From positions 744,001 through 808,000 of the forward strand of contig NZ_CP034072.1 in the NCBI RefSeq assembly GCF_003855255.1: 64,000 bases of DNA, in the 5' to 3' direction. Of this stretch, positions 1 to 7,890 are shown one piece after another. Source of the DNA: Mycolicibacterium nivoides. Its GTDB lineage: Bacteria; Actinomycetota; Actinomycetes; Mycobacteriales; Mycobacteriaceae. The number at the start of each line of letters is the position of its first letter. Positions within the stretch are counted from its first letter, which is position 1. The translations under genes and the position numbers were made by a program. The notes beneath the pieces are model-generated. The model saw nothing but the letters and a program-made list of their open reading frames with translations. It did no database searches and was not told the DNA's origin.

Positions 1-6
1 GTGGTG

Positions 7-142
7 TAGCCTGGCCGACGTGACTATCGGTGTGTGTGCCAGCTATTGGCGCTTTATCGAGGCTCCGGGCGGAGCCGATAAAGCGCAGCACTAAGCACGC
101 ATCCACCCGGAGCCCAGGCAGTGACCATCGGTCGCTGCCTTT
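7..142 (+). promoter_or_regulatory. Putative aromatic amino acid attenuator upstream of DAHP synthase
   Basis: A -10-like TAGCCT (7-12) lies seven bases before a GTG (20-22) that opens a 24-codon ORF ending at TAA 92-94. Its codons 9-12 are Tyr-Trp-Arg-Phe. The aromatic codons run into a stem-loop (49-86; GCGCTTTATC and GGCTCC arms with a 2-nt bulge). A second hairpin, AGGCAGTGACC (116-126) paired with GGTCGCTGCCT (130-140) around an ATC loop, is followed by a short T run and looks like a terminator. A third 8-bp stem (171-178 / 192-199) has most of the AGGAAGG ribosome site in its loop. Leader-peptide control of DAHP synthase is known in Corynebacterium; its operation here is inferred. Confidence 0.6.
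20..94 (+). CDS. Aromatic leader peptide (24 aa), probably leaderless
   Basis: This short GTG-initiated ORF has consecutive Tyr, Trp, Arg and Phe codons (44-55). No Shine-Dalgarno is visible; instead a TAnnnT hexamer ends eight bases upstream, the arrangement of leaderless mycobacterial messages. The ORF overlaps the first leader hairpin, so a ribosome stalled at the aromatic codons would cover its 5' arm. All three aromatic residues next to each other, in front of the first enzyme of the shikimate pathway, is hard to attribute to chance. An in-frame GTG at 32-34 is an alternative start. The peptide itself probably has no function. Confidence 0.55.
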   Translation: MTIGVCASYWRFIEAPGGADKAQH

Positions 143-202
143 CGTCGTTACAGGGCGCCGGATCCTTTGCCAGGTGCCCACCACCCAGGAAGGCACCTGA
201 AA

Positions 203-1261
203 ATGAATTTGGCGCAGATCGCCAACGCCCCCGCCACATCGGACCGACGGGTCCGTAGTTTCAGCGCGATTCCCAGCCCGCACGATGTGCTGACCGAGTT
301 CCCGCTGGGGGAGCGCCGCGCCGAGCGGGTGGCCCGCGACCGCGACGAGATCGCCGACATCCTGGCCGGTCGGGACGACCGGCTGCTGGTGGTCGTCGGT
401 CCGTGTTCGGTGCACGATCCCGCGGCCGCGCTCGAATACGCCAGCCGGTTGGTCAAGGTGGCCGACGAGCTCAAGGATCAGCTCAAGATCGTGATGCGGG
501 TGTACTTCGAGAAGCCGCGCACCACCACCGGTTGGAAGGGTCTGATCAACGACCCGGGCATGGACGGCACCTACGATGTCGCGCGTGGCCTCCGGGTGGC
601 CCGTCAGCTGCTGCTCGACATCATCGACATCGGCCTGCCCGTCGGGTGTGAGTTCCTGGAGCCGACCAGCCCGCAGTACATCGCCGACGCCGTGGCGTGG
701 GGCGCGATCGGCGCCAGGACCACCGAGTCGCAGGTGCACCGCCAGCTGGCGTCGGGGCTGTCGATGCCGGTCGGGTTCAAGAACGGCACCGACGGCAACA
801 TCCAGGTCGCGGTCGACGGCGTGAAAGCCGCTGCCGCCGAGCATGTCTTCTTCGGTATGGACGATATGGGCCGCGGCGCCGTGGTGAGCACCGCAGGCAA
901 TGAGGACTGCCACGTGATCCTGCGCGGCGGGACCGACGGACCGAACTACGGGGCCGACGCTGTGGCCGATGCCGCAGCCAAGCTGACCGGTGCCGGGCTG
1001 CCCGCTCGTGTCGTGATCGATTGCAGCCACGCTAATTCCGGCAAGGACCATGTCCGCCAGGCGTCGGTGGCCGTGGAGGTGGCCCAGCTGGTTCGTGACG
1101 GGCTGCCGATCAGCGGTGTGATGCTGGAGAGCTTCCTGGTCGCCGGTGCGCAGGCGCCCGAGGCGCGGCCGCTCACCTATGGACAGTCGGTCACCGACAA
1201 GTGCATGGATTGGGACGCAACCGATCTGGTGCTGCGGGAGCTCGCAAGCCGCAACGGCTAA
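203..1261 (+). CDS. Class I 3-deoxy-7-phosphoheptulonate (DAHP) synthase
   Basis: This cytoplasmic enzyme (352 aa) condenses phosphoenolpyruvate with erythrose-4-phosphate, the first step towards chorismate and the aromatic amino acids. It has the AroF/G/H-type motifs GPCS, KPRTTTGWKG and GFKNGTDG and the late IDCSHANSGKD metal/substrate motif, and its length fits the family. ATG 203 was chosen because AGGAAGG (187-193) sits nine bases upstream; an in-frame ATG at 167 lacks such a site. Mycobacteria normally depend on a class II DAHP synthase, so this would be a second, class I enzyme, probably with different feedback control. The stop codon overlaps that of the convergent neighbour by 4 nt. 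Confidence 0.93.
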   Translation: MNLAQIANAPATSDRRVRSFSAIPSPHDVLTEFPLGERRAERVARDRDEIADILAGRDDRLLVVVGPCSVHDPAAALEYASRLVKVADELKDQLKIVMRVYFEKPRTTTGWKGLINDPGMDGTYDVARGLRVARQLLLDIIDIGLPVGCEFLEPTSPQYIADAVAWGAIGARTTESQVHRQLASGLSMPVGFKNGTDGNIQVAVDGVKAAAAEHVFFGMDDMGRGAVVSTAGNEDCHVILRGGTDGPNYGADAVADAAAKLTGAGLPARVVIDCSHANSGKDHVRQASVAVEVAQLVRDGLPISGVMLESFLVAGAQAPEARPLTYGQSVTDKCMDWDATDLVLRELASRNG

Positions 1262-2070
1262 TTGCCGCTCGGCTTGCGGTAGCGGCCGCCGGGATCGGGG
1301 TCGAACTGGGGCGGGTTGGCGGGGTCGAGTTCGATCAGGACGTCGTCGCCCGTGTCGTGAGGCGCGGTGAAGACGACGACGGGTGACCCCGCCAGCGGAA
1401 CCCGGGCGTGATCGGCGACCATGTTCGCAGTCACCACCCGGTGTCCGGTCGGACCCTCGAATGCGACCGTGACGGTGAACTGCGGGTCGTCCGCGGTCCA
1501 GCGTTTCAGGAATTTCAGGTTGCGCAGCTCGCCCGCCGAACGAACGCCGTGGCCGCGCAAGGCCGCCAGCCGGTCTTGGCGCCGCCGTATGTAACGCGCA
1601 CCCCGCCATGCCGTGAGTGTCGCGATCACCGCGCCGGCCGAGCACACCACGCTGGCCAGCGCGATGACTCCGCTGCCGAAATCTCTGAACCAGACGGCGG
1701 CACCGAGTAACCCGACCGCGACACCGGACAACACCGGTATCAGGGCGATCCAATTGCCGGTCCTGCGCTGTCCGAACGTGTCACGGGCCTCGTCGGCGAC
1801 GATGGTCGCGAGGATGGCGGGCAGGAACGAACCCACGATCGTCGCGACACCCAACCAGGGCGATGGGTCGTGGGTCTGCATGCTGTGAAACCAGAAACCC
1901 GCGCCGACCGCGACCACCGCCCACAGCACGAAGCTGAGCCCGGCGAAGAACCGCAGCGTTTCCGACGGCCGGCAGATCGGCACGGTGATGCCGCCGTGCT
2001 TCTCCATGGTCGAGAAGTGGGGGAGCGTGCTTTCCCAGCTGCCGGGCTGCTGCGCGGTGTTGCCGGTCAT
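1258..2070 (-). CDS. Four-helix membrane protein, DUF3592-like C-terminal domain
   Basis: A 270-aa protein with four hydrophobic segments arranged as two hairpins in the N-terminal half, then a short Arg-rich linker and a soluble, probably beta-rich C-terminal domain (FTVTVAFEGPTG to VVVFTAPHDTGDD) that resembles DUF3592-type proteins. ATG 2070 was preferred to a start 22 codons upstream because a GAGGGGG ribosome site sits directly before it. It is convergent with the DAHP synthase (4-bp overlap) and lies downstream of the PPE gene on the same strand. No catalytic motif is visible and the function is unknown. Confidence 0.7.
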   Translation of the reverse strand: MTGNTAQQPGSWESTLPHFSTMEKHGGITVPICRPSETLRFFAGLSFVLWAVVAVGAGFWFHSMQTHDPSPWLGVATIVGSFLPAILATIVADEARDTFGQRRTGNWIALIPVLSGVAVGLLGAAVWFRDFGSGVIALASVVCSAGAVIATLTAWRGARYIRRRQDRLAALRGHGVRSAGELRNLKFLKRWTADDPQFTVTVAFEGPTGHRVVTANMVADHARVPLAGSPVVVFTAPHDTGDDVLIELDPANPPQFDPDPGGRYRKPSGN

Positions 2071-2187
2071 GCGATGCCCCCTCAGCTCGGAGACACCAGT
2101 ATTGCCATGAGTTGCCGGGCACCGGGCGTCACGCACGGCCTCTGGCTCGGGTTCTCACCAATTGTTCACGGCCTCAACACAGATCGG

Positions 2188-3783
2188 TTAGGCGCCGGCC
2201 TCGTTCTCGGGTTGTTCGTCTGCCCCAGGTTGCCAGCTGCCCGGCATCATCGGGGTGGTGGTACCGCTGCCGAACGTGTCATCGTCCAGCATGGTCAGCC
2301 CGGCCGGGCCCGCAACGGCGGATTTCATCGAGGTGCCGGTGAATCCGAGATCTCCGGCGCCGCTGCCGGATGCGCTGGTGCTCGCGGGTTGCTCGGGCGT
2401 GGGCGCGGCGGCGTCGCCGTCGGCCGTCATGAACTCGTAGCGGTAACCGCGGTCCTTGGCCGTCCCGCCGCGACGCTTGCGGGCCTGGGCCCGTCGCTTG
2501 TTGATCGCTGCCGCCGTCGCTGCGGCCGCCGCGGAAGCCCCGACGGAGTCCGAAGCCTTGGCTGTGGCGCTGTATTTCGATGTCGAGCCGAAACCGAATC
2601 CTGAACCTCCGCCCGGCACCGCATAGAGGGCGTTCTCGGCCCCGGCCGGCATCGGAGCGGGAGTTGACGGTGCGGGGGCGGCGGGCGCGGAGCTGGGTGC
2701 CGTCGTAGGTGCGGCGCCCGCGGTCACCGATGCGGGTGCCGGGGAGCCGGGCAGCGCGGCCACCGCAGGCTGCTCGGCGCGCGGGGCGATCTCCTCGGCC
2801 GGCACCTCGATCGGAATGTCGTAGGCATTCGCCATCCCGACGATCCCGAGCAGTCCGAGCATGGCCGGCGAGGCCGCAGCGACCGCCGCGGCGTACAGCG
2901 GGGTGCCCAGCACCGCGAAGGTCGCCGCGTAGGCACCGAGGAAGAACACATTGATATAGGTGCTGAACAGCAACGACGGGTCGGCGATGATCTCACCGAG
3001 GATCTGCGGGATCTTCCAGGGCTCGAGAATGAATTCCCGGAGCTGGTCGTACATGCCGTAGAAGTGGTCGGACTGCCCCTTGATCCAATTCCCGATCGGA
3101 TCGTTGGCCTCGATCCATTCGACGAACTCCTCGTACGAGCTGATCAAGTCGCTCAGGCTCAGGGACGAGCCCGATTCGCCGGCCCTGGCCACCGCGGCCG
3201 ACTGCGTCATGGCCGCCGACCCGGCGCCTGCTTCCCCGACACCCGGGGCCAGCAGTATGGGCGCCGCGGTGGACGGTGGTGCGGCTGTCATCGCCACCTC
3301 GGAAGCCCCCTGATAGACGGTCATCGTGGTCGCGGCCTGAATCCACATGCGAACGTAGTCGGCCTCGTTGACCGCGATGGGGATGGTGTTGATCCCGAAG
3401 AAGTTGGTGGCCACCAGCACACCGAGGGTCGCCCGGTTGGCCGCCAGCTCGGCCAGCGATGGCATGGCCGCCAGTGCGGCGGTGTAGGACGCCGCCGCGG
3501 TCTCGATCTGGGCGGCCACCCCGGCGGTGCTCGCGCTCGTCTCGCTCAGCCACGCCAGGTAGGGAACATGTGCCGCCGTGTAACGCTCGGCGCTCGGACC
3601 CTCCCAGGCTCCGGCCTGCACGGTGCCCATCAGGGCCGTCAATTCGCTTGCCGCAGAGGAGTATTCGGTGCTCAGGGCGCTCCATGCTCCGGCGGCTGCC
3701 AACAGCGGTCCGGCGCCGGGGCCGCTGCTGAGCAGGGCCGAGTGCACTTCGGGCGGGACGGCCATCCAGACCGGGGCGGTCAT
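2188..3783 (-). CDS. PPE family protein, PPE-PPW type
   Basis: A 531-aa protein with the PPE hallmark V-P-P-E at residues 9-12 and a W-x-G turn (Trp60-Gly62) in the helical N-terminal domain of about 180 residues. The middle is Ala/Pro-rich and partly hydrophobic. The C-terminus carries GFTGT (480-484) and PMMPGSW (511-517), matching the GFxGT and PxxPxxW motifs of the PPW subfamily. PPE proteins leave through type VII secretion and usually pair with a PE partner; no PE gene is adjacent, which is unusual. An IdeR-like box at 3941-3959 and the haem oxygenase upstream point to iron or haem uptake, a role shown for some M. tuberculosis PPE proteins. That role is inferred here. Confidence 0.93.
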   Translation of the reverse strand: MTAPVWMAVPPEVHSALLSSGPGAGPLLAAAGAWSALSTEYSSAASELTALMGTVQAGAWEGPSAERYTAAHVPYLAWLSETSASTAGVAAQIETAAASYTAALAAMPSLAELAANRATLGVLVATNFFGINTIPIAVNEADYVRMWIQAATTMTVYQGASEVAMTAAPPSTAAPILLAPGVGEAGAGSAAMTQSAAVARAGESGSSLSLSDLISSYEEFVEWIEANDPIGNWIKGQSDHFYGMYDQLREFILEPWKIPQILGEIIADPSLLFSTYINVFFLGAYAATFAVLGTPLYAAAVAAASPAMLGLLGIVGMANAYDIPIEVPAEEIAPRAEQPAVAALPGSPAPASVTAGAAPTTAPSSAPAAPAPSTPAPMPAGAENALYAVPGGGSGFGFGSTSKYSATAKASDSVGASAAAAATAAAINKRRAQARKRRGGTAKDRGYRYEFMTADGDAAAPTPEQPASTSASGSGAGDLGFTGTSMKSAVAGPAGLTMLDDDTFGSGTTTPMMPGSWQPGADEQPENEAGA

Positions 3784-3940
3784 CGCAGACCGCCGGGCAG
3801 GGTGGGGGACGGGGTGGCGTCGCTATTTGCTGCTTTGGGGATGGGGGTGCAGATGGTCATCGGCGTTGTCCGGGGTGCAGTGCATGCAGGCGGCCCGGCG
3901 TCTCCTTTCGATCGTTTGCTCCCCCATCGGACAAGTATGG

Positions 3941-3959
3941 TTAGCATAAGCTAACTTCA
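3941..3959 (-). promoter_or_regulatory. IdeR/DtxR-type iron box upstream of the PPE gene
   Basis: TTAGCATAAGCTAACTTCA matches 14 of 19 positions of the mycobacterial IdeR consensus TTAGGTTAGGCTAACCTAA. Read on the minus strand it overlaps the spacer of a plausible promoter (a GGCTGA-like -35 and CATACT as -10), the right geometry for repression by iron-loaded IdeR. It lies about 160 bp upstream of the PPE start. The sites were identified by eye and the promoter assignment is tentative. Confidence 0.5.
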
Positions 3960-4021
3960 GCCGATTTGGGGTATGAACTTCCTATGTTTTGGCGGAATCG
4001 TCAATTTGGGTTCGTGCTGAA

Positions 4022-4678
4022 CTAGCGGCGGTAGGCGGACAGGTTCTCGGCCAGTTCGTCGAAGACGCGCTGGTTGAGGCTGAACGCCAGCTTTACTTCG
4101 TCGACCACGCGATCGATCTCATCCCCGTCGAGGCCCAGTCCGTCGAGGCGGTCGCGGTAAGCGTCCTTGTACGGCTTGGGCCGCATCGGGAAGTCGTAGA
4201 ACGCCAGCCCTTCGCCGCCGAGGTCGAACGAGCGCCCCAAGATACGACCGATGGCCTGGCCGCCGGAAAGATCGCCGAGGTAGCGGGTGTAGTGATGCGC
4301 CACCAGCGCCCCGCCCCAGGGGGCGTCGGCGAACCGGGCGCAGTATGCGCGTACCGCAGGTGAGTCGACGACGCGGTCCGCGCCGGGTGCCCAGTGGGCG
4401 AGGTCGGCATCGATGGCTTCCAGCCGCTCGAGTGCGGGGTCGTACACGGCGCCGACGAGGGGGTTGTCGCGGTGCTCCCGGACGGCGGTCTCCAGCGCGT
4501 CGTAGATCGCCCGCAACCGCAGCAGATAGTCCACGTAGCCCTGCTCGTTGACCCGGCCGCTCAGGAGTTCGGTGACGAACGGCGACTGCTCGGCGGCGTC
4601 GTGCTGGTCGGTCGAGTCCTGACGCATCGCCGCGGACAGCGAACGGACGGACTCGGTTGCGACAGCGCTTGGCGGCAT
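4022..4678 (-). CDS. Haem oxygenase (HmuO/HO-1 type, biliverdin-producing family)
   Basis: A 218-aa all-helical haem oxygenase. Family members cleave haem to an open tetrapyrrole, CO and Fe2+, releasing iron in the cytoplasm. The proximal haem ligand is His26 in the motif QHDAAEQSPF, and the distal helix motif GDLSGG is at 135-140 after YTRYL; length and motif spacing match canonical HO. ATG 4678 was chosen because GGAG sits six bases upstream; an upstream GTG (4690) is the alternative. It follows a TetR gene on the same strand, with a strong palindrome between them, and precedes the PPE gene. Mycobacteria often use the unrelated MhuD enzyme, so a canonical HO is notable. Confidence 0.93.
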   Translation of the reverse strand: MPPSAVATESVRSLSAAMRQDSTDQHDAAEQSPFVTELLSGRVNEQGYVDYLLRLRAIYDALETAVREHRDNPLVGAVYDPALERLEAIDADLAHWAPGADRVVDSPAVRAYCARFADAPWGGALVAHHYTRYLGDLSGGQAIGRILGRSFDLGGEGLAFYDFPMRPKPYKDAYRDRLDGLGLDGDEIDRVVDEVKLAFSLNQRVFDELAENLSAYRR

Positions 4679-4708
4679 TCTCGGCTCCACTTGGTAGGGC
4701 TCAACTTT

Positions 4709-4741
4709 GACAGCTTGTCAGCATGATGCTGACAACCTGTC
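4709..4741. promoter_or_regulatory. Nested palindromic operator between tetR and haem oxygenase
   Basis: A perfect inverted repeat with 10-bp arms, TTGTCAGCAT and ATGCTGACAA, around one base (4715-4735) is flanked by a further GACAG / CTGTC pair, giving a 33-bp symmetric site. It sits 37 bp upstream of the haem oxygenase start and just downstream of the TetR gene. Size and nesting suit a TetR dimer or a pair of dimers. The regulator is assigned from proximity only. Confidence 0.65.
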
Positions 4742-4804
4742 GGAAACCTAGCACGGTGCCGACGGGTTCGGGGAGCTACGGGTGTTCGGGAGGCCGCGTC
4801 GCGG

Positions 4805-5371
4805 CTAGAGCGTGGCGCCCAGTGCGCGCAGGACGAATCGTTCGATTGCCTCCACCGGAAGGTGGCGCGGCGCGAGACACGCGTGAATCAATGACATCGT
4901 GGCGGGCTCGTCGTCCACGACGAACTGCCCGGTGGCCACACCCTGGGCCAGGATCTCGCGAAGCACGTCCTCGACGGCCACCACATGGTCGCGGATGGCC
5001 AGCATGGTTTCGGTCGACAGTGCTCCGTAGAGCTGCATACCCATGCCCATGTGGAATTCCTGCCCGGCCTCCAGCTGATGCCGGATGTAGACCCCCAGGC
5101 GTCCGACCGGATCATCGACGTCGGACAGGGCGTCCCGCAACCCGTCGAGGTAGCGGGTGGTCTCGTGCGAGGCGAAGGCGATCACCACGGATTCCTTGTC
5201 AGGGAAGTGGTGATAGATCGCGGTCCGGCCGATCCCGGCCTCGGCCGCGAGCTTGGCCATCGTGATCGCGTCGAAGCTGTGCTCGGCCATGAGTGTCGCG
5301 AACGCCTCGAAGATGCGCTGTTGGACCAGCTCGCGGTGTTCTTCGACCGATGAGGCGCTGATCCTGGGCAC
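4805..5371 (-). CDS. TetR family transcriptional regulator
   Basis: A 188-aa regulator with a TetR-type N-terminal helix-turn-helix (about residues 15-60, including ITMAKLAAEAGIGRTAIYHHF) and a helical ligand-binding C-terminal domain. The start is GTG 5371. It lies directly upstream of the haem oxygenase on the same strand, and a 33-bp palindrome fills the gap, so it probably controls that enzyme. The ligand could be haem, biliverdin or a lipid; nothing in the sequence decides this. Confidence 0.88.
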   Translation of the reverse strand: MPRISASSVEEHRELVQQRIFEAFATLMAEHSFDAITMAKLAAEAGIGRTAIYHHFPDKESVVIAFASHETTRYLDGLRDALSDVDDPVGRLGVYIRHQLEAGQEFHMGMGMQLYGALSTETMLAIRDHVVAVEDVLREILAQGVATGQFVVDDEPATMSLIHACLAPRHLPVEAIERFVLRALGATL

Positions 5372-5453
5372 GCTCGACTCTAACGCCCGCTGCGAAATCC
5401 GAAGCTGTTAGTACATCCTTAGCAATCGGCCGGCGATCGCGCGGTCCACTACA

Positions 5454-5491
5454 GTCTCGATACCCAACTGAAGTCTCGATACCCAACTGAA
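5454..5491. repeat. Perfect 19-bp tandem duplication
   Basis: GTCTCGATACCCAACTGAA occurs twice in direct succession (5454-5472 and 5473-5491) in the divergent gap between tetR and the alpha/beta-hydrolase gene. It could be a duplicated regulator site or a replication-slippage product. Copy number may vary between strains. Confidence 0.9.
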
Positions 5492-5507
5492 TGAACGGTG
5501 GTCCTTC

Positions 5508-7187
5508 GTGCTGCGTGCCTTGCGGGGCTCACCTATCCCTTCACGCTTCGCCACTGCGGCGCGCACCCTGCATCCGGTCGGTTTGTCGGTGGCGCTGCTG
5601 TTCTTCGCCTGGTCGATGAGCCCGTCACTGCTGCCGCGCGCCTGGTATCTGCAAGGGGTCGCGACGGGTATCAGCGTCGGGATCGGATACGGGCTGGGGT
5701 GCGCCGTCGCATGGGTGGTGCGGCGGTGCGGGATCCGCCCGCAGTGGTCTTCGCGCACCCGCAGGATCGGGTGGTGGACGCTGGCCGGTGCCGCTGTCGT
5801 GGTCGTCCCGACGTTTCTGGTGCTCGGGTCATGGTGGCAGCAGATCCTGCGCGACCTGATCGGGATGCCGCGCACCGAGCGGTCCTTCTACATCCTGGTG
5901 TTGTTGATCGCGGTGGCCATCGCCTTGGCTCTTGTCGCTATCGGGCGCGGATTGCGTTGGGCCACCAATCGTTTGACTGATCTCGGTGGGCGGTTCATAC
6001 CCGGTCCGGCGGCCCGGCTGGCCGCGGTGGTCATCGTCGTGACCTTGGTGGCGATGGGGCTCGACGGTGCGCTGCATCGTGGACTGCTCAGCATGGCCGA
6101 GCGTTCGGCGAAGGTGGCCGACAAGAGCACCGCCGAGGGCGTGACGCAACCGAGTGCGCCGGAGCGTTCCGGTTCGCCGGCCTCGGCGCAGGCGTGGGAC
6201 ACCCTCGGGCGGGAAGGCCGCACGTTTGTGGCCGGCGGCCCGAGCGCCCAACAGATCTCGAAGGTGACGGGAGCCCCGGCACTCACCCCGATCCGGGTAT
6301 ATGCCGGCCGTACCTCCGCCGACAGTGTCGAAGGCATCGCCGAGCAGGTGATCGCCGAACTGCGCCGCACCCGCGCTTTCGAGCGCAAGGTGCTGGCCGT
6401 CGTGACCACCACGGGCCGCGGTTGGGTGAACCCGAATGTCGCGTCCGCCCTCGAATACGTCAACGACGGGGACACCGCGATCGCGTCGATGCAGTATTCG
6501 TTCCTGCCCAGCGCGCTATCCTTCATCGCCGACCGCGAGACCCCGCCGTTGGCAGGACAGGCGTTGTTCGAAGCGGTACACCGGTTTTGGGCTGCGCTGC
6601 CGGAGGCCGAGCGTCCGAAACTCGTGGTGTTCGGGGAGAGCCTGGGTTCCTTCGGCGGACAGTCGGCGTTCGCCTCCGGTGCGGACATCGTCGCCCGCAC
6701 CGACGGTGCGCTGCTGGTCGGTACACCCAACTTCGCGCAGCCGTGGGGGAGGATCACCGCGAATCGGGACCCCGGCTCGCTGGAACGCCTGCCGGTGGTC
6801 GGCGAGGGGCGCCACATCCGCTTCGCCTCCCGGACCTCCGATGTGAATCTGGCCGGCCCGTGGGAGTTTCCGCGTGTGGTGTTCTGGCAGCACGCCAGCG
6901 ACCCGATCACCTGGTGGTCGTTCGACCTGCTGTTGCACCGTCCGGACTGGTTACGGGAACCGCTGGGTCCCGATGTGGACCCGGGGATGCGATGGCTGCC
7001 GTTCGTGACGTTCTGGCAGGTGACGCTGGACATGATCTTCTCCGCGGACGTGCCCTACGGGTATGGCCATGCCTTCGGCCCGGATGCCGCTGACCTGTGG
7101 GTCGACATCCTGGCGCCGCGCGGTTGGGATCCCGCGCTGACCCAGCGGGTTCAGGACGCCATCGCGGGCAGCGATCTGTCCGGCTGA
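5508..7187 (+). CDS. Membrane-anchored alpha/beta-hydrolase family protein (Abhydrolase_9 type)
   Basis: A 559-aa protein. The first ~200 residues hold about four transmembrane helices (for example LSVALLFFAWSMSP, TLAGAAVVVVPTFLV, FYILVLLIAVAIALALV). A large soluble hydrolase-like domain follows, with a nucleophile-elbow-like GESLGS and Asp/His-rich segments near the C-terminus. This N-terminal membrane plus C-terminal hydrolase layout is a known actinobacterial family of unassigned substrate. The start is GTG 5508 just after a 19-bp tandem repeat. It is divergent from the TetR gene. Confidence 0.8.
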   Translation: MLRALRGSPIPSRFATAARTLHPVGLSVALLFFAWSMSPSLLPRAWYLQGVATGISVGIGYGLGCAVAWVVRRCGIRPQWSSRTRRIGWWTLAGAAVVVVPTFLVLGSWWQQILRDLIGMPRTERSFYILVLLIAVAIALALVAIGRGLRWATNRLTDLGGRFIPGPAARLAAVVIVVTLVAMGLDGALHRGLLSMAERSAKVADKSTAEGVTQPSAPERSGSPASAQAWDTLGREGRTFVAGGPSAQQISKVTGAPALTPIRVYAGRTSADSVEGIAEQVIAELRRTRAFERKVLAVVTTTGRGWVNPNVASALEYVNDGDTAIASMQYSFLPSALSFIADRETPPLAGQALFEAVHRFWAALPEAERPKLVVFGESLGSFGGQSAFASGADIVARTDGALLVGTPNFAQPWGRITANRDPGSLERLPVVGEGRHIRFASRTSDVNLAGPWEFPRVVFWQHASDPITWWSFDLLLHRPDWLREPLGPDVDPGMRWLPFVTFWQVTLDMIFSADVPYGYGHAFGPDAADLWVDILAPRGWDPALTQRVQDAIAGSDLSG

Positions 7188-7260
7188 CCTGTTCGCCCCG
7201 CAGGTTGTTGGCGCAGCTGATAATTTGCTGCCGGCACGTTGCCGGGCGCGGGACACTTGA

Positions 7261-7641
7261 GCCCTGGCCAACACGTACGACCAGGCCATCCATAGCCTGG
7301 CCGACCCGGAGTCGACGCCCGGGTACCTCTCGGACTACGACGATCTCTACACGGGCGACGCCGTCGAGGGGGGCGAACACTACAACAGCACCATCTTCAG
7401 ACATGCCGCGTACCGGATGATGACCGACGAACGGACCGCGGATGTGACCGATCAGCAGTGGGCCGAGCTCTACTACGTCTCCATGACGATGCTCGACGAT
7501 GGCGCGAAATTCTCCGACGGGCGCGACGCGATCGTGGCCACGGTCCATGACCAAGGCTTCGGTGACGACGGGATCGCGGCGATCGAGGATGCCTTCGACT
7601 ACGTGCACATCGATGCGGGAGGCACGGTCGTGTCGGTGTGA
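7261..7641 (+). pseudogene. 3' relic of a thermolysin-like (M4) metallopeptidase
   Basis: The reading frame 7261-7641 gives 126 residues that follow the M4 peptidase C-terminal domain: YTGDAVEGGEHYNSTIFRH (thermolysin has GGVHINSGI, with the active-site His231), HAAYRMM, then WAELYYVSM and a terminal AFDYVHID helix. A stop lies immediately upstream (7258-7260) and the catalytic HExxH half is absent. No usable start occurs before ATG 7417, which could express only the last 74 residues. I read it as a decayed gene fragment, since just 73 bp separate it from the intact hydrolase gene. Confidence 0.7.
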
Positions 7642-7645
7642 CGTT

Positions 7646-7786
7646 GAGCGGATGACGGGATTCGAACCCGCGACCCTCACCTTGGCAAGGTGATGCGCTA
7701 CCAACTGCGCTACATCCGCGCGCCACGAGCGAGATCGTCGCCCGTCGCGAAGGCGAACACTAGCTGACCGATGCGTGCAGACACAA
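7646..7786. repeat. tRNA-Gly duplication, left copy
   Basis: From 7646 to 7750 this is identical (105 bp) to 9924-10028, and similarity continues to 7786 / 10064 over equal lengths. The repeat covers the whole tRNA-Gly gene plus its promoter (-35 and -10 on the minus strand, spaced 18 bp). Duplication of the promoter with the gene argues for segmental duplication rather than a simple phage attachment core. Confidence 0.85.
7647..7719 (-). tRNA. tRNA-Gly (anticodon GCC), extra copy
   Basis: The cloverleaf is complete: acceptor GCGGATG/CATCCGC, anticodon stem-loop with loop CTTGCCAAG and anticodon GCC, and T-arm GGGTTCGAATCCC. CCA is not encoded. The sequence is identical to the copy at 9925-9997. 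A TTGTGT / TAGTGT promoter with an 18-bp spacer lies upstream (7757-7786), so the copy is probably expressed. It is not followed by tRNA-Cys or tRNA-Val. Confidence 0.95.
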
Positions 7787-7890
7787 ATCGCTGGTTCTGA
7801 CTTGCATTGTGGGGCAACGCAAACAATCTGCGCCGGCGAACTGGCGGATACCGGCTATCGGCGTCACCGGGCAGTTCGTAGGATTCGTGG

